From positions 1 to 13,011 of the forward strand of contig JAJXXG010000832.1 of NCBI GenBank assembly GCA_021781255.1: DNA of 13,011 nt. Direction: 5' to 3'. The notes beneath the pieces were generated by a model. That model was not told the origin of the DNA. It saw only the letters and a program-made list of their open reading frames with translations, and searched no databases. A program made the translations under genes and the position numbers. Of the stretch, positions 1 to 7,031 are shown piece after piece (the stretch's first letter is position 1; every line of letters begins with the position of its first letter). Origin of the DNA: Acidobacteriota bacterium. GTDB lineage: Bacteria; Acidobacteriota; Terriglobia; Terriglobales; Acidobacteriaceae.

Positions 1-549
1 AGCCGCATTCAGATCTGCCTGGGCCTGATTGCGGTCTGACTCGGCCTGCTCAAGATCGCGCTCGGCAATCGCATGATGCTGATACAAGTCCTGCGCGCGC
101 GTGTAGTTCTTCTGCGCCAATCGGTAGGAATCCGCTGCCTTCAAATAGGCGTCCAGCAACTGCGAATAGTCGGGACTGCTCACATCGAGCATGGGTTGAC
201 CCGCCTTCACCTGCTGCCCAGGCACAACCAGAATTCTGCTTACTGGCCCTCCTACTTGCGTAATGACCGGCGTGGTGTTGAAGGCGTTGTACGCCACAGT
301 GCCCGTGAGCCGAAGCACATGCTTCAGCGTAGTCGGCTCAATCGTGACAACCTGCACGTGGGACATCTGGTCTTCGGGTATTGTGAAGAGCTGCGGAGTC
401 GCGGAAGAGGATGCGCTCGCGGAAAACGATGTCATCTCGTTTGCCCGGTTGCGATCGTTTGACTTGCATGCCGTAACCGGCAGCACGCAAGCAAGCACCA
501 TCGCACTCAGTGCACGGCCGTTGTAGCGATGCGTCAGCGCAATCCTCAT
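1..549 (-). CDS. RND efflux periplasmic adaptor (CzcB/CusB-like lipoprotein), N-terminal part, runs off window
   Basis: The frame is open from the ATG at 549 to base 1, giving 183 residues with no stop, so the C-terminal half lies outside the window. It starts with a lipoprotein signal: a hydrophobic stretch ends in the lipobox VTAC (Cys28), so the mature protein should be anchored to the inner membrane facing the periplasm. A HlyD/biotinyl-lipoyl-like segment follows at about residues 80-125 (GTVAYN, VGGPVSRILVVPGQQV, GQPMLDVSS). After it comes a charged, heptad-like helix from about 127 (QKNYTRAQDLYQ, AERDLEQAESDRNQAQ), the first arm of the adaptor's coiled-coil hairpin. Its ATG overlaps the stop of the CzcC-like gene by four bases (ATGA), so the two are translationally coupled. 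By family knowledge such adaptors join an inner-membrane RND pump to a TolC-type channel for export of Cu/Ag or Co/Zn/Cd. Which metal cannot be told from this fragment. Confidence 0.9.
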   Translation of the reverse strand, partial: MRIALTHRYNGRALSAMVLACVLPVTACKSNDRNRANEMTSFSASASSSATPQLFTIPEDQMSHVQVVTIEPTTLKHVLRLTGTVAYNAFNTTPVITQVGGPVSRILVVPGQQVKAGQPMLDVSSPDYSQLLDAYLKAADSYRLAQKNYTRAQDLYQHHAIAERDLEQAESDRNQAQADLNAA

Positions 550-1874
550 GGCAGACTCCTCGTTCCCACAGCTTCCCGAAGCTGTTCGAGCGCAATCAAG
601 TACGAAGCAAGCGCCTGGCGATAGCCAAGCTGTGTTGAGCGGTAACTGCGCTCCGCGTCCAGAAAATCAAGCAGGCTCGCAGCGCCGTGCCTGTAGGCGT
701 ACTCGCTGATATCGCGGGATTGCTGCGCCTCGTCGAGGTAGCCCGAGCGGTAGAGGCCGACGATCTTATCATTCGCGCGCAGGCCCTCAAACGCATCCCT
801 GACGTCCGTCATCACCTGCCCGCTCGCGAACTTCTCCTGCTCCTGAGCCTGCGTGACGGCAAAACCCGACCTCGCAATTTCGCCCTGGTTGCGATCAAAG
901 ATCGGCAGTTGGATTTGGCCGAACAGCGAAATGTCATTGAGATAAGCAAGGTGCGTGTAGTTGATCTGCCCCGTCACATCTCTTTTGCCGATGGACTTTT
1001 GCAGCTCCAACTGACTATGCGCGGCGTTCACTCCCAGTTGCGCTGCCTTCAGGTCCGGCCTGTTCAGCAGAGCCTTCGCTTGAAAGTCCTCCACGTTGCC
1101 CTGCACGGGCTGGTAATCAAACGATCCGGCCACGTCATAGTCCGGCCCCACCGATTCATACCCCAGCAGTTGCCGCAAATCGGACAGCCCCTGCACCCTG
1201 GCAAGCTTCGCTGCAGAGATATCCGTTTGAAACTGAAGCAACTGCAGTTTGATCTTCAGCAGATCGCCCTCGCCTATGTCCCCCGCCTTGTACCGCGCTT
1301 CGGCAATATCAACCGTATCCTGAAAACTCTTCAGGTCCTGGGTCGCCAGCTCCAAAGTCGATTCGGCAAGCTCGACATTGATGAATTGCGATGCAACGGT
1401 GAAAGTAAGAGCGCGCTCGTTGTCTGAAACCTGTGAGCGCGTAACGGCGGTCACGTCTTTGGCCGCCTGCAGGCGGTGTTGGCGCTTCTTCCCGCGCTCA
1501 AACAGATAGCTCACGCCAAGGTCGAACTGCGCCGTATTATCCAGGTAATCGGCGGTGAGTTGACTTGGCTGAAAGACCGGCAAAAAGTCCGCATCGCCCA
1601 GCAGCACCGGGTTCGGCCGCAGATTCGCCGTCCTTTCCTCCGCCTCGTTTTGCTGAATCACGGTTCGGGCCGCCAGCAGATTGTGGTTGTGCTGGAGCGC
1701 CATTCGAATGGCGTCGTCCAGCGAAATAACCACCGCGCCCGGCTGCTGGGCAAGCCTCTGCGCCTGCACCGGCGGCGGCGACTGGCTCTGAGCCGGAGGG
1801 ACTTGGGCGCCCGCGGCTTCAAAGAAACAACACGCGAAAAGCAGTATGGAAGAGCACAAGCGTTGCAAACGCAT
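546..1874 (-). CDS. Outer-membrane efflux channel, TolC/CzcC family
   Basis: This 442-residue protein has the usual length of the family and starts with a Sec signal peptide (SSILLFACCFFEAAGA, likely cleavage near residue 23). A Pro/Gln-rich linker follows, then two outer-membrane-efflux repeats. The first opens with SLDDAIRMALQHNHNLLAA at about residues 50-68. ARYKAGDIGEGDLLKIKLQL near 195 and LPIFDRNQGEIARS near 325 are typical of CzcC/CusC-type channels. The ATG at 1874 is preceded by AAGGAGG ten bases upstream, which fixes the start. It is the second gene of the operon and overlaps the adaptor by four bases. Its role is to form the trimeric outer-membrane exit duct of the tripartite metal pump. 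The family is clear from the motifs, while metal specificity is inferred only from the operon layout. Confidence 0.93.
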   Translation of the reverse strand: MRLQRLCSSILLFACCFFEAAGAQVPPAQSQSPPPVQAQRLAQQPGAVVISLDDAIRMALQHNHNLLAARTVIQQNEAEERTANLRPNPVLLGDADFLPVFQPSQLTADYLDNTAQFDLGVSYLFERGKKRQHRLQAAKDVTAVTRSQVSDNERALTFTVASQFINVELAESTLELATQDLKSFQDTVDIAEARYKAGDIGEGDLLKIKLQLLQFQTDISAAKLARVQGLSDLRQLLGYESVGPDYDVAGSFDYQPVQGNVEDFQAKALLNRPDLKAAQLGVNAAHSQLELQKSIGKRDVTGQINYTHLAYLNDISLFGQIQLPIFDRNQGEIARSGFAVTQAQEQEKFASGQVMTDVRDAFEGLRANDKIVGLYRSGYLDEAQQSRDISEYAYRHGAASLLDFLDAERSYRSTQLGYRQALASYLIALEQLREAVGTRSLP

Positions 1875-1948
1875 AGGCAGTCAGCCTCCTTCAAGAGGGA
1901 AATTACACCGATTGGGCGTGCCGCAGAGGCACGGAAGGAATGCAGAGT

Positions 1949-2218
1949 CTATGCAGGAGGCGCTCGCGCTGGAATCTGTCGCGAGGCATATCGAGAGAGA
2001 AAGTTGATGTATTGCGCATCAGGCCCCACGCCGATGGGAACAAGAACACATGCGCGAACCCCCGCCACCGACGGCGCAATCGTCAGATGGCATAGCGGAC
2101 AGTTGTCTGAAGAAGTATTGACGTGATGATGCCAGACCGCACCCAGTGTCGTGCCCAGCAGCAGCACCAGAAGCACCACCGGGACCACCACACACCAGAT
2201 TCGTTTTTGGCCAGACAT
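1949..2218 (-). CDS. Small membrane-anchored His/Cys protein leading the efflux operon (DUF2946-like)
   Basis: This is an 89-residue protein from the ATG at 2218. It has one strongly hydrophobic segment (about residues 7-27, VVVPVVLLVLLLGTTLGAVW) followed directly by HHH and then a CPLCH motif near residues 40-44. The tail ends in the Arg/Pro-rich IPARAPPA. This arrangement, with a membrane anchor or uncleaved signal, a histidine cluster, a CxxC and an R-x-P-P tail, recalls small DUF2946-type proteins found at the head of metal-efflux operons. That assignment is from memory of the family. The His/Cys side should face the periplasm and could bind metal, but this is inference. The start is uncertain: an in-frame GTG at 2230 with AAGG about ten bases upstream would add four residues, and neither start has a strong ribosome site. 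The gap to the CzcC-like gene is 74 bp. Confidence 0.72.
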   Translation of the reverse strand: MSGQKRIWCVVVPVVLLVLLLGTTLGAVWHHHVNTSSDNCPLCHLTIAPSVAGVRACVLVPIGVGPDAQYINFLSRYASRQIPARAPPA

Positions 2219-2489
2219 TGTCAGGAGCACGTCAAAAACCCTTCGCCGCTTGTCAGTTAGTGTAGACCATAATCAGCGTTCTTTGGATATTCAGCTGTCA
2301 ATCTTCGTTTCCGGGCCCGCACGCCGCAGTGTCTGGACGCCGAAAGGCGTCCGCCTGGGCACGGGCAGCCCTTTGCCTCTCGCGCAGTTCCATGCAGCGG
2401 CCAGGGCCGTCTGCAACGGGTAACGGGTTGAATCTTCTCGGGGCCAGAGCAGCTTCTTTCCGGCTCGTTCGCAGAGCAATTCGCGCGTC
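2219..2489 (-). promoter_or_regulatory. Intergenic region, probable promoter zone of the efflux operon
   Basis: This 271-bp gap separates the end of the SDR gene from the efflux operon, both on the minus strand. On the minus strand it carries an exact TTGACA at 2301-2296, but no good -10 hexamer lies 16-18 bases further on. The nearest candidates are GATTAT at 2274-2269 (21-base spacing) and TACACT at 2264-2259 (31-base spacing). The promoter is therefore only a possibility; a metal-responsive activator of the MerR type would tolerate longer spacing, but no operator was recognised. A separate hairpin lies at 2335-2352. No gene was seen in the remainder. Confidence 0.3.
2335..2352 (-). terminator. 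Perfect 7-bp hairpin downstream of the SDR gene, weak terminator candidate
   Basis: GGACGCC, GAAA, GGCGTCC form a perfect seven-pair, GC-rich stem with a four-base loop, 138 bases after the SDR stop. On the minus strand no T-run follows (AGACACTGCGG), so it is not a classic intrinsic terminator. It may block 3' exonucleases or belong to an end formed by Rho. On the plus strand the loop is GAAA, a GNRA tetraloop, which is the more stable reading. Confidence 0.35.
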
Positions 2490-3272
2490 TTAAACGGTTG
2501 CCTTGGTGGCTCCCGTCGAGACACCCCCATCCACCAGCAGTGTCTGGCCGGTGACATAGCGGCTTGACTCCGACGCCAGAAAGACAACTGCCCCATCAAG
2601 ATCGTCAGGCTGCCCCGGACGCTTCAGCGGAATGCGATCGCAGATATATTCGACCCACGCGGCATTCTCATACAGCACCTGATTTTGTGCCGTCTTGAAC
2701 CACCCCGGGGCCAGGCAATTCACCGTGATCCCGTGGACGCCCCAATCGTCGGCCAGGCTCATCGTCAGTTGCCGTATCCCACCCCGGCTCGCGCCATAGG
2801 GGCCGAGCCCCGCGAATCCTGCAACGCTCGTAACGGAGCCAATGTTGATCACGCGCCCATAGCGGCGCTCGATCATCCCTCGCGCGACAGCCTGCGCGAC
2901 AAAGAATGAGCCGCGCAGATTCGTATCCAGGATCGTGTTCCAGTCATCCCAGGTCACGTCCAGCGCGGGCTTGCGAATATTGCAGCCCGCATTATTCACG
3001 AGGATATCGATCTTGCCGAAATGCGCCTCAACCGCGGCAACTGCCTGCTGAATGCTCGAATGATCGCGAACATCCAGTTCCGTGCAGAAGGCCTGCCGCC
3101 CCAGATCCCGAATCTCGCTCGCAAATCCGCTCAGCGAATCCTTGTTTCGGCTCGTCATTGCAATGTCGGCGCCGGCTCGCGCCAGCGCGCGGGCAAAGTA
3201 CTGTCCCAGCCCGCGGCTGGTCCCTGTTATCAGTGCAACGTTACCCGATAAGTCAAACAGCGAGCCGTTCAT
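2490..3272 (-). CDS. SDR-family NAD(P)-dependent oxidoreductase (gluconate 5-dehydrogenase-like) with YxxxR active site
   Basis: This is a 260-residue classical SDR of standard length. The cofactor loop TGTSRGLG is at residues 16-23, NNAG at 93-96, Asn118 in DTN, Ser146 in INIGS and Tyr159 in PYGASR. PGWFKT near 189-194 and the C-terminal TGQTLLVDGG are also typical. TSR at 40-42 after the second strand suggests a preference for NADP(H), by analogy. The catalytic Lys of YxxxK is replaced by Arg163, encoded CGG, two base changes from a lysine codon. The start ATG at 3272 has GAGGA eight bases upstream, overlapping the stop of the dehydrogenase gene; the gap is 11 bp. The nearest functional analogue is IdnO-type 5-keto-gluconate reductase, which pairs with a Zn dehydrogenase as here. 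SDR membership is sure, but the substrate is not known and activity is uncertain because of Arg163. Confidence 0.9.
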   Translation of the reverse strand: MNGSLFDLSGNVALITGTSRGLGQYFARALARAGADIAMTSRNKDSLSGFASEIRDLGRQAFCTELDVRDHSSIQQAVAAVEAHFGKIDILVNNAGCNIRKPALDVTWDDWNTILDTNLRGSFFVAQAVARGMIERRYGRVINIGSVTSVAGFAGLGPYGASRGGIRQLTMSLADDWGVHGITVNCLAPGWFKTAQNQVLYENAAWVEYICDRIPLKRPGQPDDLDGAVVFLASESSRYVTGQTLLVDGGVSTGATKATV

Positions 3273-3283
3273 TCAATCGATCC

Positions 3284-4315
3284 TCAGGGTTCCAGAACAA
3301 CCTTAAGAAGCCCGGGCTCCCTCGCATACAAGCGCTCGAACCACGACACTCCATCTGCAAGCGGAGCCACGGCGGAAATCAGCGGCTCCACGCGAATGGC
3401 GCCGCTGGCCATCAGCTCAATGCATTCCGGATATTCGCCCGACGAAGCGCACGAGCCCTGCAGCCGTATCTGGCGCGAGACCACCGATTGCAACCCAAGC
3501 TCAATCGTCGGCGCCACATTGCCCACAAGAGTAACCGCGCCGCCCTTCCTCACGCCTTCCACCGCCAGCTTGATCGCCGCCGTCGTGCCAACACATTCCA
3601 GCGCAACATCCGCGCCGCGGCCTTCGCACTGCTCCTGAATCCGCCGGATAACATCCTCGCTGCGCGCGTTGAACGTCTGCGTAGCCCCCATGCTGCGCGC
3701 CAGTTCCAGCCGCGTGTTGTCCACGTCCAGAACAAAAACCCTCGCTGCCCCCGCATGCCGCACCGCCTGCATCGTTAGCAGCCCAATCATGCCCGCACCC
3801 ACCACAACTGCTGTATCGGACGGCGTCAGCGGAGTCAGTGACACGGCATGAACAGCCACTGAAACAGCCTCAATCAGCGCTGCATGCGCGTAAGGCATGC
3901 TTGCCGGCAAGGGATAGCAAATCCGCGCAGGCACGGTCACGTACTCCGCAAATGCGCCCATGCGCTTGAAAGTCGGCGTAGAAACTCCAACCACTTCGCG
4001 GTTATCGCACAGGTTGATCTGGCCTCGCCGGCAATAGAAGCATTGCCCGCAGGAAACCGTCGAGTCGAATGTCACGCGATCGCCCGGACGAAAGTCCGAC
4101 ACGGCGCTCCCCACGGACTCAACCACTCCCGCGGCCTCGTGCCCCATCACAATCGGGGGCAGCCTGCGGCCCGTGCTGCCATCGTATCCGTGAACATCGC
4201 TTCCGCAAATACCGCAGGCCTTGATGCGCACCAGCAACTCGTCCTCTGCCGGTTGGGGCACGGGCATGTCAGCCAGTTCCAGTTGCTTGTACGCGGATAA
4301 CACCAGTGCCTTCAT
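3284..4315 (-). CDS. Zinc-dependent medium-chain dehydrogenase (L-idonate/L-galactonate 5-dehydrogenase or threonine-dehydrogenase-like)
   Basis: This 343-residue MDR enzyme has all zinc ligands visible. Catalytic zinc is bound by Cys37 (GICGSD), His59-Glu60 (GHE) and Glu149 (LIEA). Structural zinc is bound by Cys89, Cys92, Cys95 and Cys103 (CGQCFYCRRGQINLC). The Rossmann motif GAGMIG is at 173-178 with Asp197 at the end of the next strand, favouring NAD. The chosen ATG at 4315 has GGAG five bases upstream and gives the normal MKAL start of the family; an upstream in-frame ATG at 4336 would add seven unlikely residues and overlap the MFS gene. Length and layout match IdnD and LgoD, which oxidise C5 of a sugar acid and sit beside a transporter and, for IdnD, an SDR. 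It is the middle gene of the operon, 17 bp after the transporter. The substrate is inferred from context only. Confidence 0.92.
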   Translation of the reverse strand: MKALVLSAYKQLELADMPVPQPAEDELLVRIKACGICGSDVHGYDGSTGRRLPPIVMGHEAAGVVESVGSAVSDFRPGDRVTFDSTVSCGQCFYCRRGQINLCDNREVVGVSTPTFKRMGAFAEYVTVPARICYPLPASMPYAHAALIEAVSVAVHAVSLTPLTPSDTAVVVGAGMIGLLTMQAVRHAGAARVFVLDVDNTRLELARSMGATQTFNARSEDVIRRIQEQCEGRGADVALECVGTTAAIKLAVEGVRKGGAVTLVGNVAPTIELGLQSVVSRQIRLQGSCASSGEYPECIELMASGAIRVEPLISAVAPLADGVSWFERLYAREPGLLKVVLEP

Positions 4316-4332
4316 GCGATCTCCGTAACACA

Positions 4333-5712
4333 TCATAGCGCGCCAGCGGGCGCACTGCGCTTCTCGGGCGGCTCAATTCTGCCAAGCAGGAATATATAAG
4401 CAGCGATCCCGATGACAAGGTAGATCGCCGACGCCCTGAAGGCCCAAGCAAATGAATGCGTGGCAGTGACCAGATATCCAGTAAGAATAGGAGCCGCAAT
4501 TCCGGAAATCTGGTTTGAAAAGTTAAGAATGCCGCCCACCCTGCCAACGTTGTTTCTGGTTGCGATAAGCGAAGGAACCGACCAGCCTACCGGCGCGGCT
4601 GCGGAAAGCCCGCCGATCGAGACGCTGATCCAGAACAGTGCCTCCTGCGCGCTATGTGCTCGGGCCGCGCCAAGGATGCCAAGTCCGCATGTCGTGCCGC
4701 CGATGAGCACAACCTGCCGCACCAGATTCACATTCCAGCCTTTGCGAATCAGCGCATCCACCAGCCACCCGCCCACCACCAGGTCGCCCGCCGTTGCAAC
4801 AAGCCAGGGCAGGCTGGTGTAAAGAAATGAGTGCAGCAGATCGATGTGAAGAGCCATCGAGAGATAACTCGGCAGCCAGGTGAGCAATAGATAGAAAACA
4901 TAATTATAGGAACCAAATCCAAGTGCCAGTCCAATAACTTTGCGCTGTTTCATAAGATAAGCCAGTGACGATGGCTGCGGGACTAACTCTTCCATTTCCC
5001 TGTGTTCTTCATCGCCCTGCGCAATATACTTTCTCTCCGCATCGTTCAGAGTTGGGTCCTCATCCGGATCGCGATAGACCTTCCAGAAGAGAAGAAAGTA
5101 GCCAAGACTTATAAGGCCGGTAAGAGCAAAACTCCACCGCCACCCGATCTTCAGCAACACGATGCCCAGCAGGGGCACGCCCATTGCTGAAGAGAACTTT
5201 GCGGCAGCGTCGAAAATGGATGTGGCGAAGCTGCGGGCCTTGGGAGGGAACCAGTAGCCGATTGCTTTCGCATTCGCGGGGAACGTCGGCGCTTCTCCTA
5301 CGCCCAGCGTCAATCTCGCCGCGAACAAGCTGGGAATTCCGGGCGAAATTGCGGCACCGAATGACGCAATGCTCCATATAAAGGTGCTGATCCTGCCTAT
5401 GCGACGAACGCCAAATCTGTCCAGCAGAACGCCAATCGGCAGTTGGCACATCGCATAGGTCCAGTTATAAGCGCCCGAAAGATAACCAAAAGTAATATTG
5501 GAAATTCCGAAGCTCGCATACAGTGCTGCATGGGAAACAGATAGGTTCACCCGGTCAAAATAATTGACTAGAACGCCAAGGCCGAGCAGCCAGGCTATGC
5601 TCCAGCTCCGTCGAGGCAGCCCCGGACGCGCGTTAACAACCGGTTCGGTTTCAGACAACTTCTTCCTCGCTACGGTGCGTTGATTAAGGCCTGTCCTGTG
5701 AATATAATTCAT
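4333..5712 (-). CDS. MFS transporter, anion:cation symporter (ACS) family, sugar-acid type
   Basis: This 459-residue inner-membrane protein has about twelve hydrophobic segments and a central cytosolic loop (about residues 215-255, DEDPTLNDAERKYIAQGDEE). Family marks include VNYFDRVNLSVS at 49-60, the G-V-L-L-D-R-F-G-V-R-R loop after the second segment, GVGEAPTFPANAKAIGYWFP in the first half, and PTLNDAERKYI as in GudP, ExuT, DgoT and LgoT. These import hexonates, hexuronates or hexarates with protons. The first ATG (5712) yields a polar 35-residue N-terminus and overlaps a strong promoter-like sequence on the other strand. A TTG at 5658, preceded by AGGA five bases upstream, is an alternative start that would remove 18 residues. 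It is the first gene of the MFS, dehydrogenase, SDR operon and is divergent from cassette A. Confidence 0.92.
   Translation of the reverse strand: MNYIHRTGLNQRTVARKKLSETEPVVNARPGLPRRSWSIAWLLGLGVLVNYFDRVNLSVSHAALYASFGISNITFGYLSGAYNWTYAMCQLPIGVLLDRFGVRRIGRISTFIWSIASFGAAISPGIPSLFAARLTLGVGEAPTFPANAKAIGYWFPPKARSFATSIFDAAAKFSSAMGVPLLGIVLLKIGWRWSFALTGLISLGYFLLFWKVYRDPDEDPTLNDAERKYIAQGDEEHREMEELVPQPSSLAYLMKQRKVIGLALGFGSYNYVFYLLLTWLPSYLSMALHIDLLHSFLYTSLPWLVATAGDLVVGGWLVDALIRKGWNVNLVRQVVLIGGTTCGLGILGAARAHSAQEALFWISVSIGGLSAAAPVGWSVPSLIATRNNVGRVGGILNFSNQISGIAAPILTGYLVTATHSFAWAFRASAIYLVIGIAAYIFLLGRIEPPEKRSAPAGAL
5680..5708 (+). promoter_or_regulatory. Sigma-70-type promoter for cassette A
   Basis: TTGATT at 5680-5685 (four of six match to TTGACA) is followed after exactly 17 bases by a perfect TATAAT at 5703-5708. 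Transcription would start near 5715, leaving about 65 bases of leader before the ATG at 5780. The promoter lies inside the 5' end of the divergent MFS reading frame as drawn from its first ATG. The same AT-rich stretch reads TATATT (5706-5701) on the minus strand and could be a -10 for the transporter operon if translation there begins at the downstream TTG (5658). Confidence 0.62.
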
Positions 5713-5724
5713 CCTGCTTTCATT

Positions 5725-5740
5725 TCACTTCCCCAAGTGA
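5725..5740. promoter_or_regulatory. Perfect inverted repeat, candidate operator between divergent operons
   Basis: TCACTT, CCCC, AAGTGA is a perfect six-base dyad in the 67-bp gap between the MFS gene and cassette A. It begins about ten bases after the predicted start of the cassette A transcript, a position where a bound repressor would block elongation. It also lies 19-34 bases upstream of the possible minus-strand -10 at 5706-5701. In RNA it could also form a short hairpin in the leader. No regulator gene is in the window, so its use as an operator is inference. Confidence 0.35.
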
Positions 5741-5779
5741 GAGCGAACTTCCAGGCAACTGCCCTGAGGAGGTTTGCTC

Positions 5780-7009
5780 ATGGAGAAGGAACTTCGAGCA
5801 GGCGGTCAATTCGGCTCCGCGTCCGTCGGCAATTCCACCTCGCCCGTGGAAGAATCCCGGCGTACATTCCTGCGTGCTGCCGGAATCCTGATTGCCGGGC
5901 TCATGCTCCCGCAGGCGCGCGCGGACGAGCCGCTGCGCTCCGCAGCGGGCTCCGGTCACAAGATCCTCATGGTCATCATCGGCGGCGTACGCCGGGCCGA
6001 AACGTTCTCCCGCGAAGGCATAGAGAACATTCCGCATCTTGCCGGTGAACTGCTACCCCATGCGCTCTTCTACCCCTACGCCCGCAACGAGGGCGTGACC
6101 GCGCACTTCAATGCGATTTCCAGCATCCTCACCGGCAACTGGCAGCGCGTGGACGATTGGGGCAAGCTTGCCCCCACCACGCCGACCTTGTTTGAGCAGT
6201 TCCGCAAACAGCAGCGTGTGGGCGCAAGCGACACCTGGGTCGTGGCCAGCAACAAGGCCCTCACCAGCCTGATTGGCGCAAGCTCCGCTTCAGACTTCGG
6301 CCCCTCGTACGGCGCCAACGTCGTGTTCCCCAAGCAACTTATGCTTACGGCTGTCGTCGATGCGCTGCGCGGCGGACGAACAGCCAACATGGCAGACCGC
6401 GCAAAGGTTGAGGCCGAGCTCGAAAGCGCGATGCAGGGCAGCAACTACGAGGGGCTCGGCTGGAACGTGTTTGATGCGGCCGAAAAGCTCGACCCGCGCG
6501 TGCAGGCCAGCCTCAAGTCCGCCATCGCCAGCTTCGTACAGGGCGGCGGCCCCACCTCTGGCGACGAGCTCACCTTCTTCATGACTCGCGAGATCATGCG
6601 CAAGTTCTCGCCGAGCGTTCTTACCGTTGCATTTTCTGACGTCGAAGTGGCGCACTTCGGCTCCTACGCGCTCCACCTCTCGGGCATCCGCACGGTGGAC
6701 CGTCTTACCAATCAGTTATGGCAGGAGGTGCAGGCGAACCCGGCATACCGCGACAAAACCACCATGGTCGTCCTCCCGGAATTCGGGCGCGACCCTGACG
6801 GCTCCTCCACCAACGGATTTTTCAACCACCGCGCGAATGAGGAATCCACGCGCGACACCTGGATGATGGCTCTCGGCGCCGCCGTGGACAAACCCCAAAT
6901 CGTCGAGCGCCCTATCCGCCACATCGATCTTTGCCCAACCCTCGCGCGCCTTCTCGGCTGCCATCCGCTGGAGTCGCAAGGCTCGCTCCTGAATGAGTTT
7001 CACGCATAA
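5780..7009 (+). CDS. Tat-exported DUF1501-like protein, alkaline phosphatase/sulfatase fold (cassette A)
   Basis: This is a 409-residue protein. ATG 5780 is fixed by GAGGAGG seven bases upstream; an in-frame TTG at 5774 is rejected. A Tat signal is clear: SRRTFL at 26-31, then a hydrophobic run to about 44 and ARA near 46-48. The body matches its paralogue at 9646-10848. Family marks are IGGVRRAETF at 67-76 (compare the GGxxxxDTF of DUF1501), AHFNAISSILTG at 108-119, SDVEVAHFG at 286-294, PEFGRD at 333-338, and NHR at 349-351 before WMMALG. These are the segments that carry metal and nucleophile residues in the alkaline phosphatase superfamily. His109 stands where sulfatases have the formylglycine Cys, and Glu289 and Glu334 replace Asp found in the paralogue. 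The likely location is periplasmic; the reaction is unknown and it could be non-catalytic. The next gene begins 22 bp downstream. Confidence 0.85.
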   Translation: MEKELRAGGQFGSASVGNSTSPVEESRRTFLRAAGILIAGLMLPQARADEPLRSAAGSGHKILMVIIGGVRRAETFSREGIENIPHLAGELLPHALFYPYARNEGVTAHFNAISSILTGNWQRVDDWGKLAPTTPTLFEQFRKQQRVGASDTWVVASNKALTSLIGASSASDFGPSYGANVVFPKQLMLTAVVDALRGGRTANMADRAKVEAELESAMQGSNYEGLGWNVFDAAEKLDPRVQASLKSAIASFVQGGGPTSGDELTFFMTREIMRKFSPSVLTVAFSDVEVAHFGSYALHLSGIRTVDRLTNQLWQEVQANPAYRDKTTMVVLPEFGRDPDGSSTNGFFNHRANEESTRDTWMMALGAAVDKPQIVERPIRHIDLCPTLARLLGCHPLESQGSLLNEFHA

Positions 7010-7031
7010 CAGTGCAGAAATGGAAGTACCA

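Noticed and set aside
687..1427. Long plus-strand open frame (246 codons)
   Set aside because: It lies opposite the clear CzcC-like gene, its product is Arg/Leu/Gln-rich with no domain, and it results from the G+C-rich codon pattern of the real gene.
2259..2276. BlaI/CopY-type operator near GTCTACAC on the minus strand
   Set aside because: Only one half-site is recognisable; there is no matching TGTAGAC arm at the right spacing.
2906..3778. Long plus-strand open frame (290 codons)
   Set aside because: It spans the antisense of both the SDR and the Zn dehydrogenase genes. The product is very rich in Arg, Pro and His, without recognisable motifs or a ribosome site.
4316..4336. Upstream ATG giving seven extra residues on the Zn dehydrogenase
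   Set aside because: It overlaps the transporter stop, and the family begins at MKAL, which has its own GGAG site.
5774..5779. TTG start two codons upstream for the cassette A DUF1501-like gene
   Set aside because: It is two bases from the GAGGAGG site, while the ATG at 5780 has ideal seven-base spacing.
5780..7009. PhoX or classical alkaline phosphatase assignment
   Set aside because: The Tat leader and superfamily fold fit, but the D-x-S nucleophile and standard metal ligands are absent; the GG...ETF and E/D-F-G-R motifs fit DUF1501-like proteins better.
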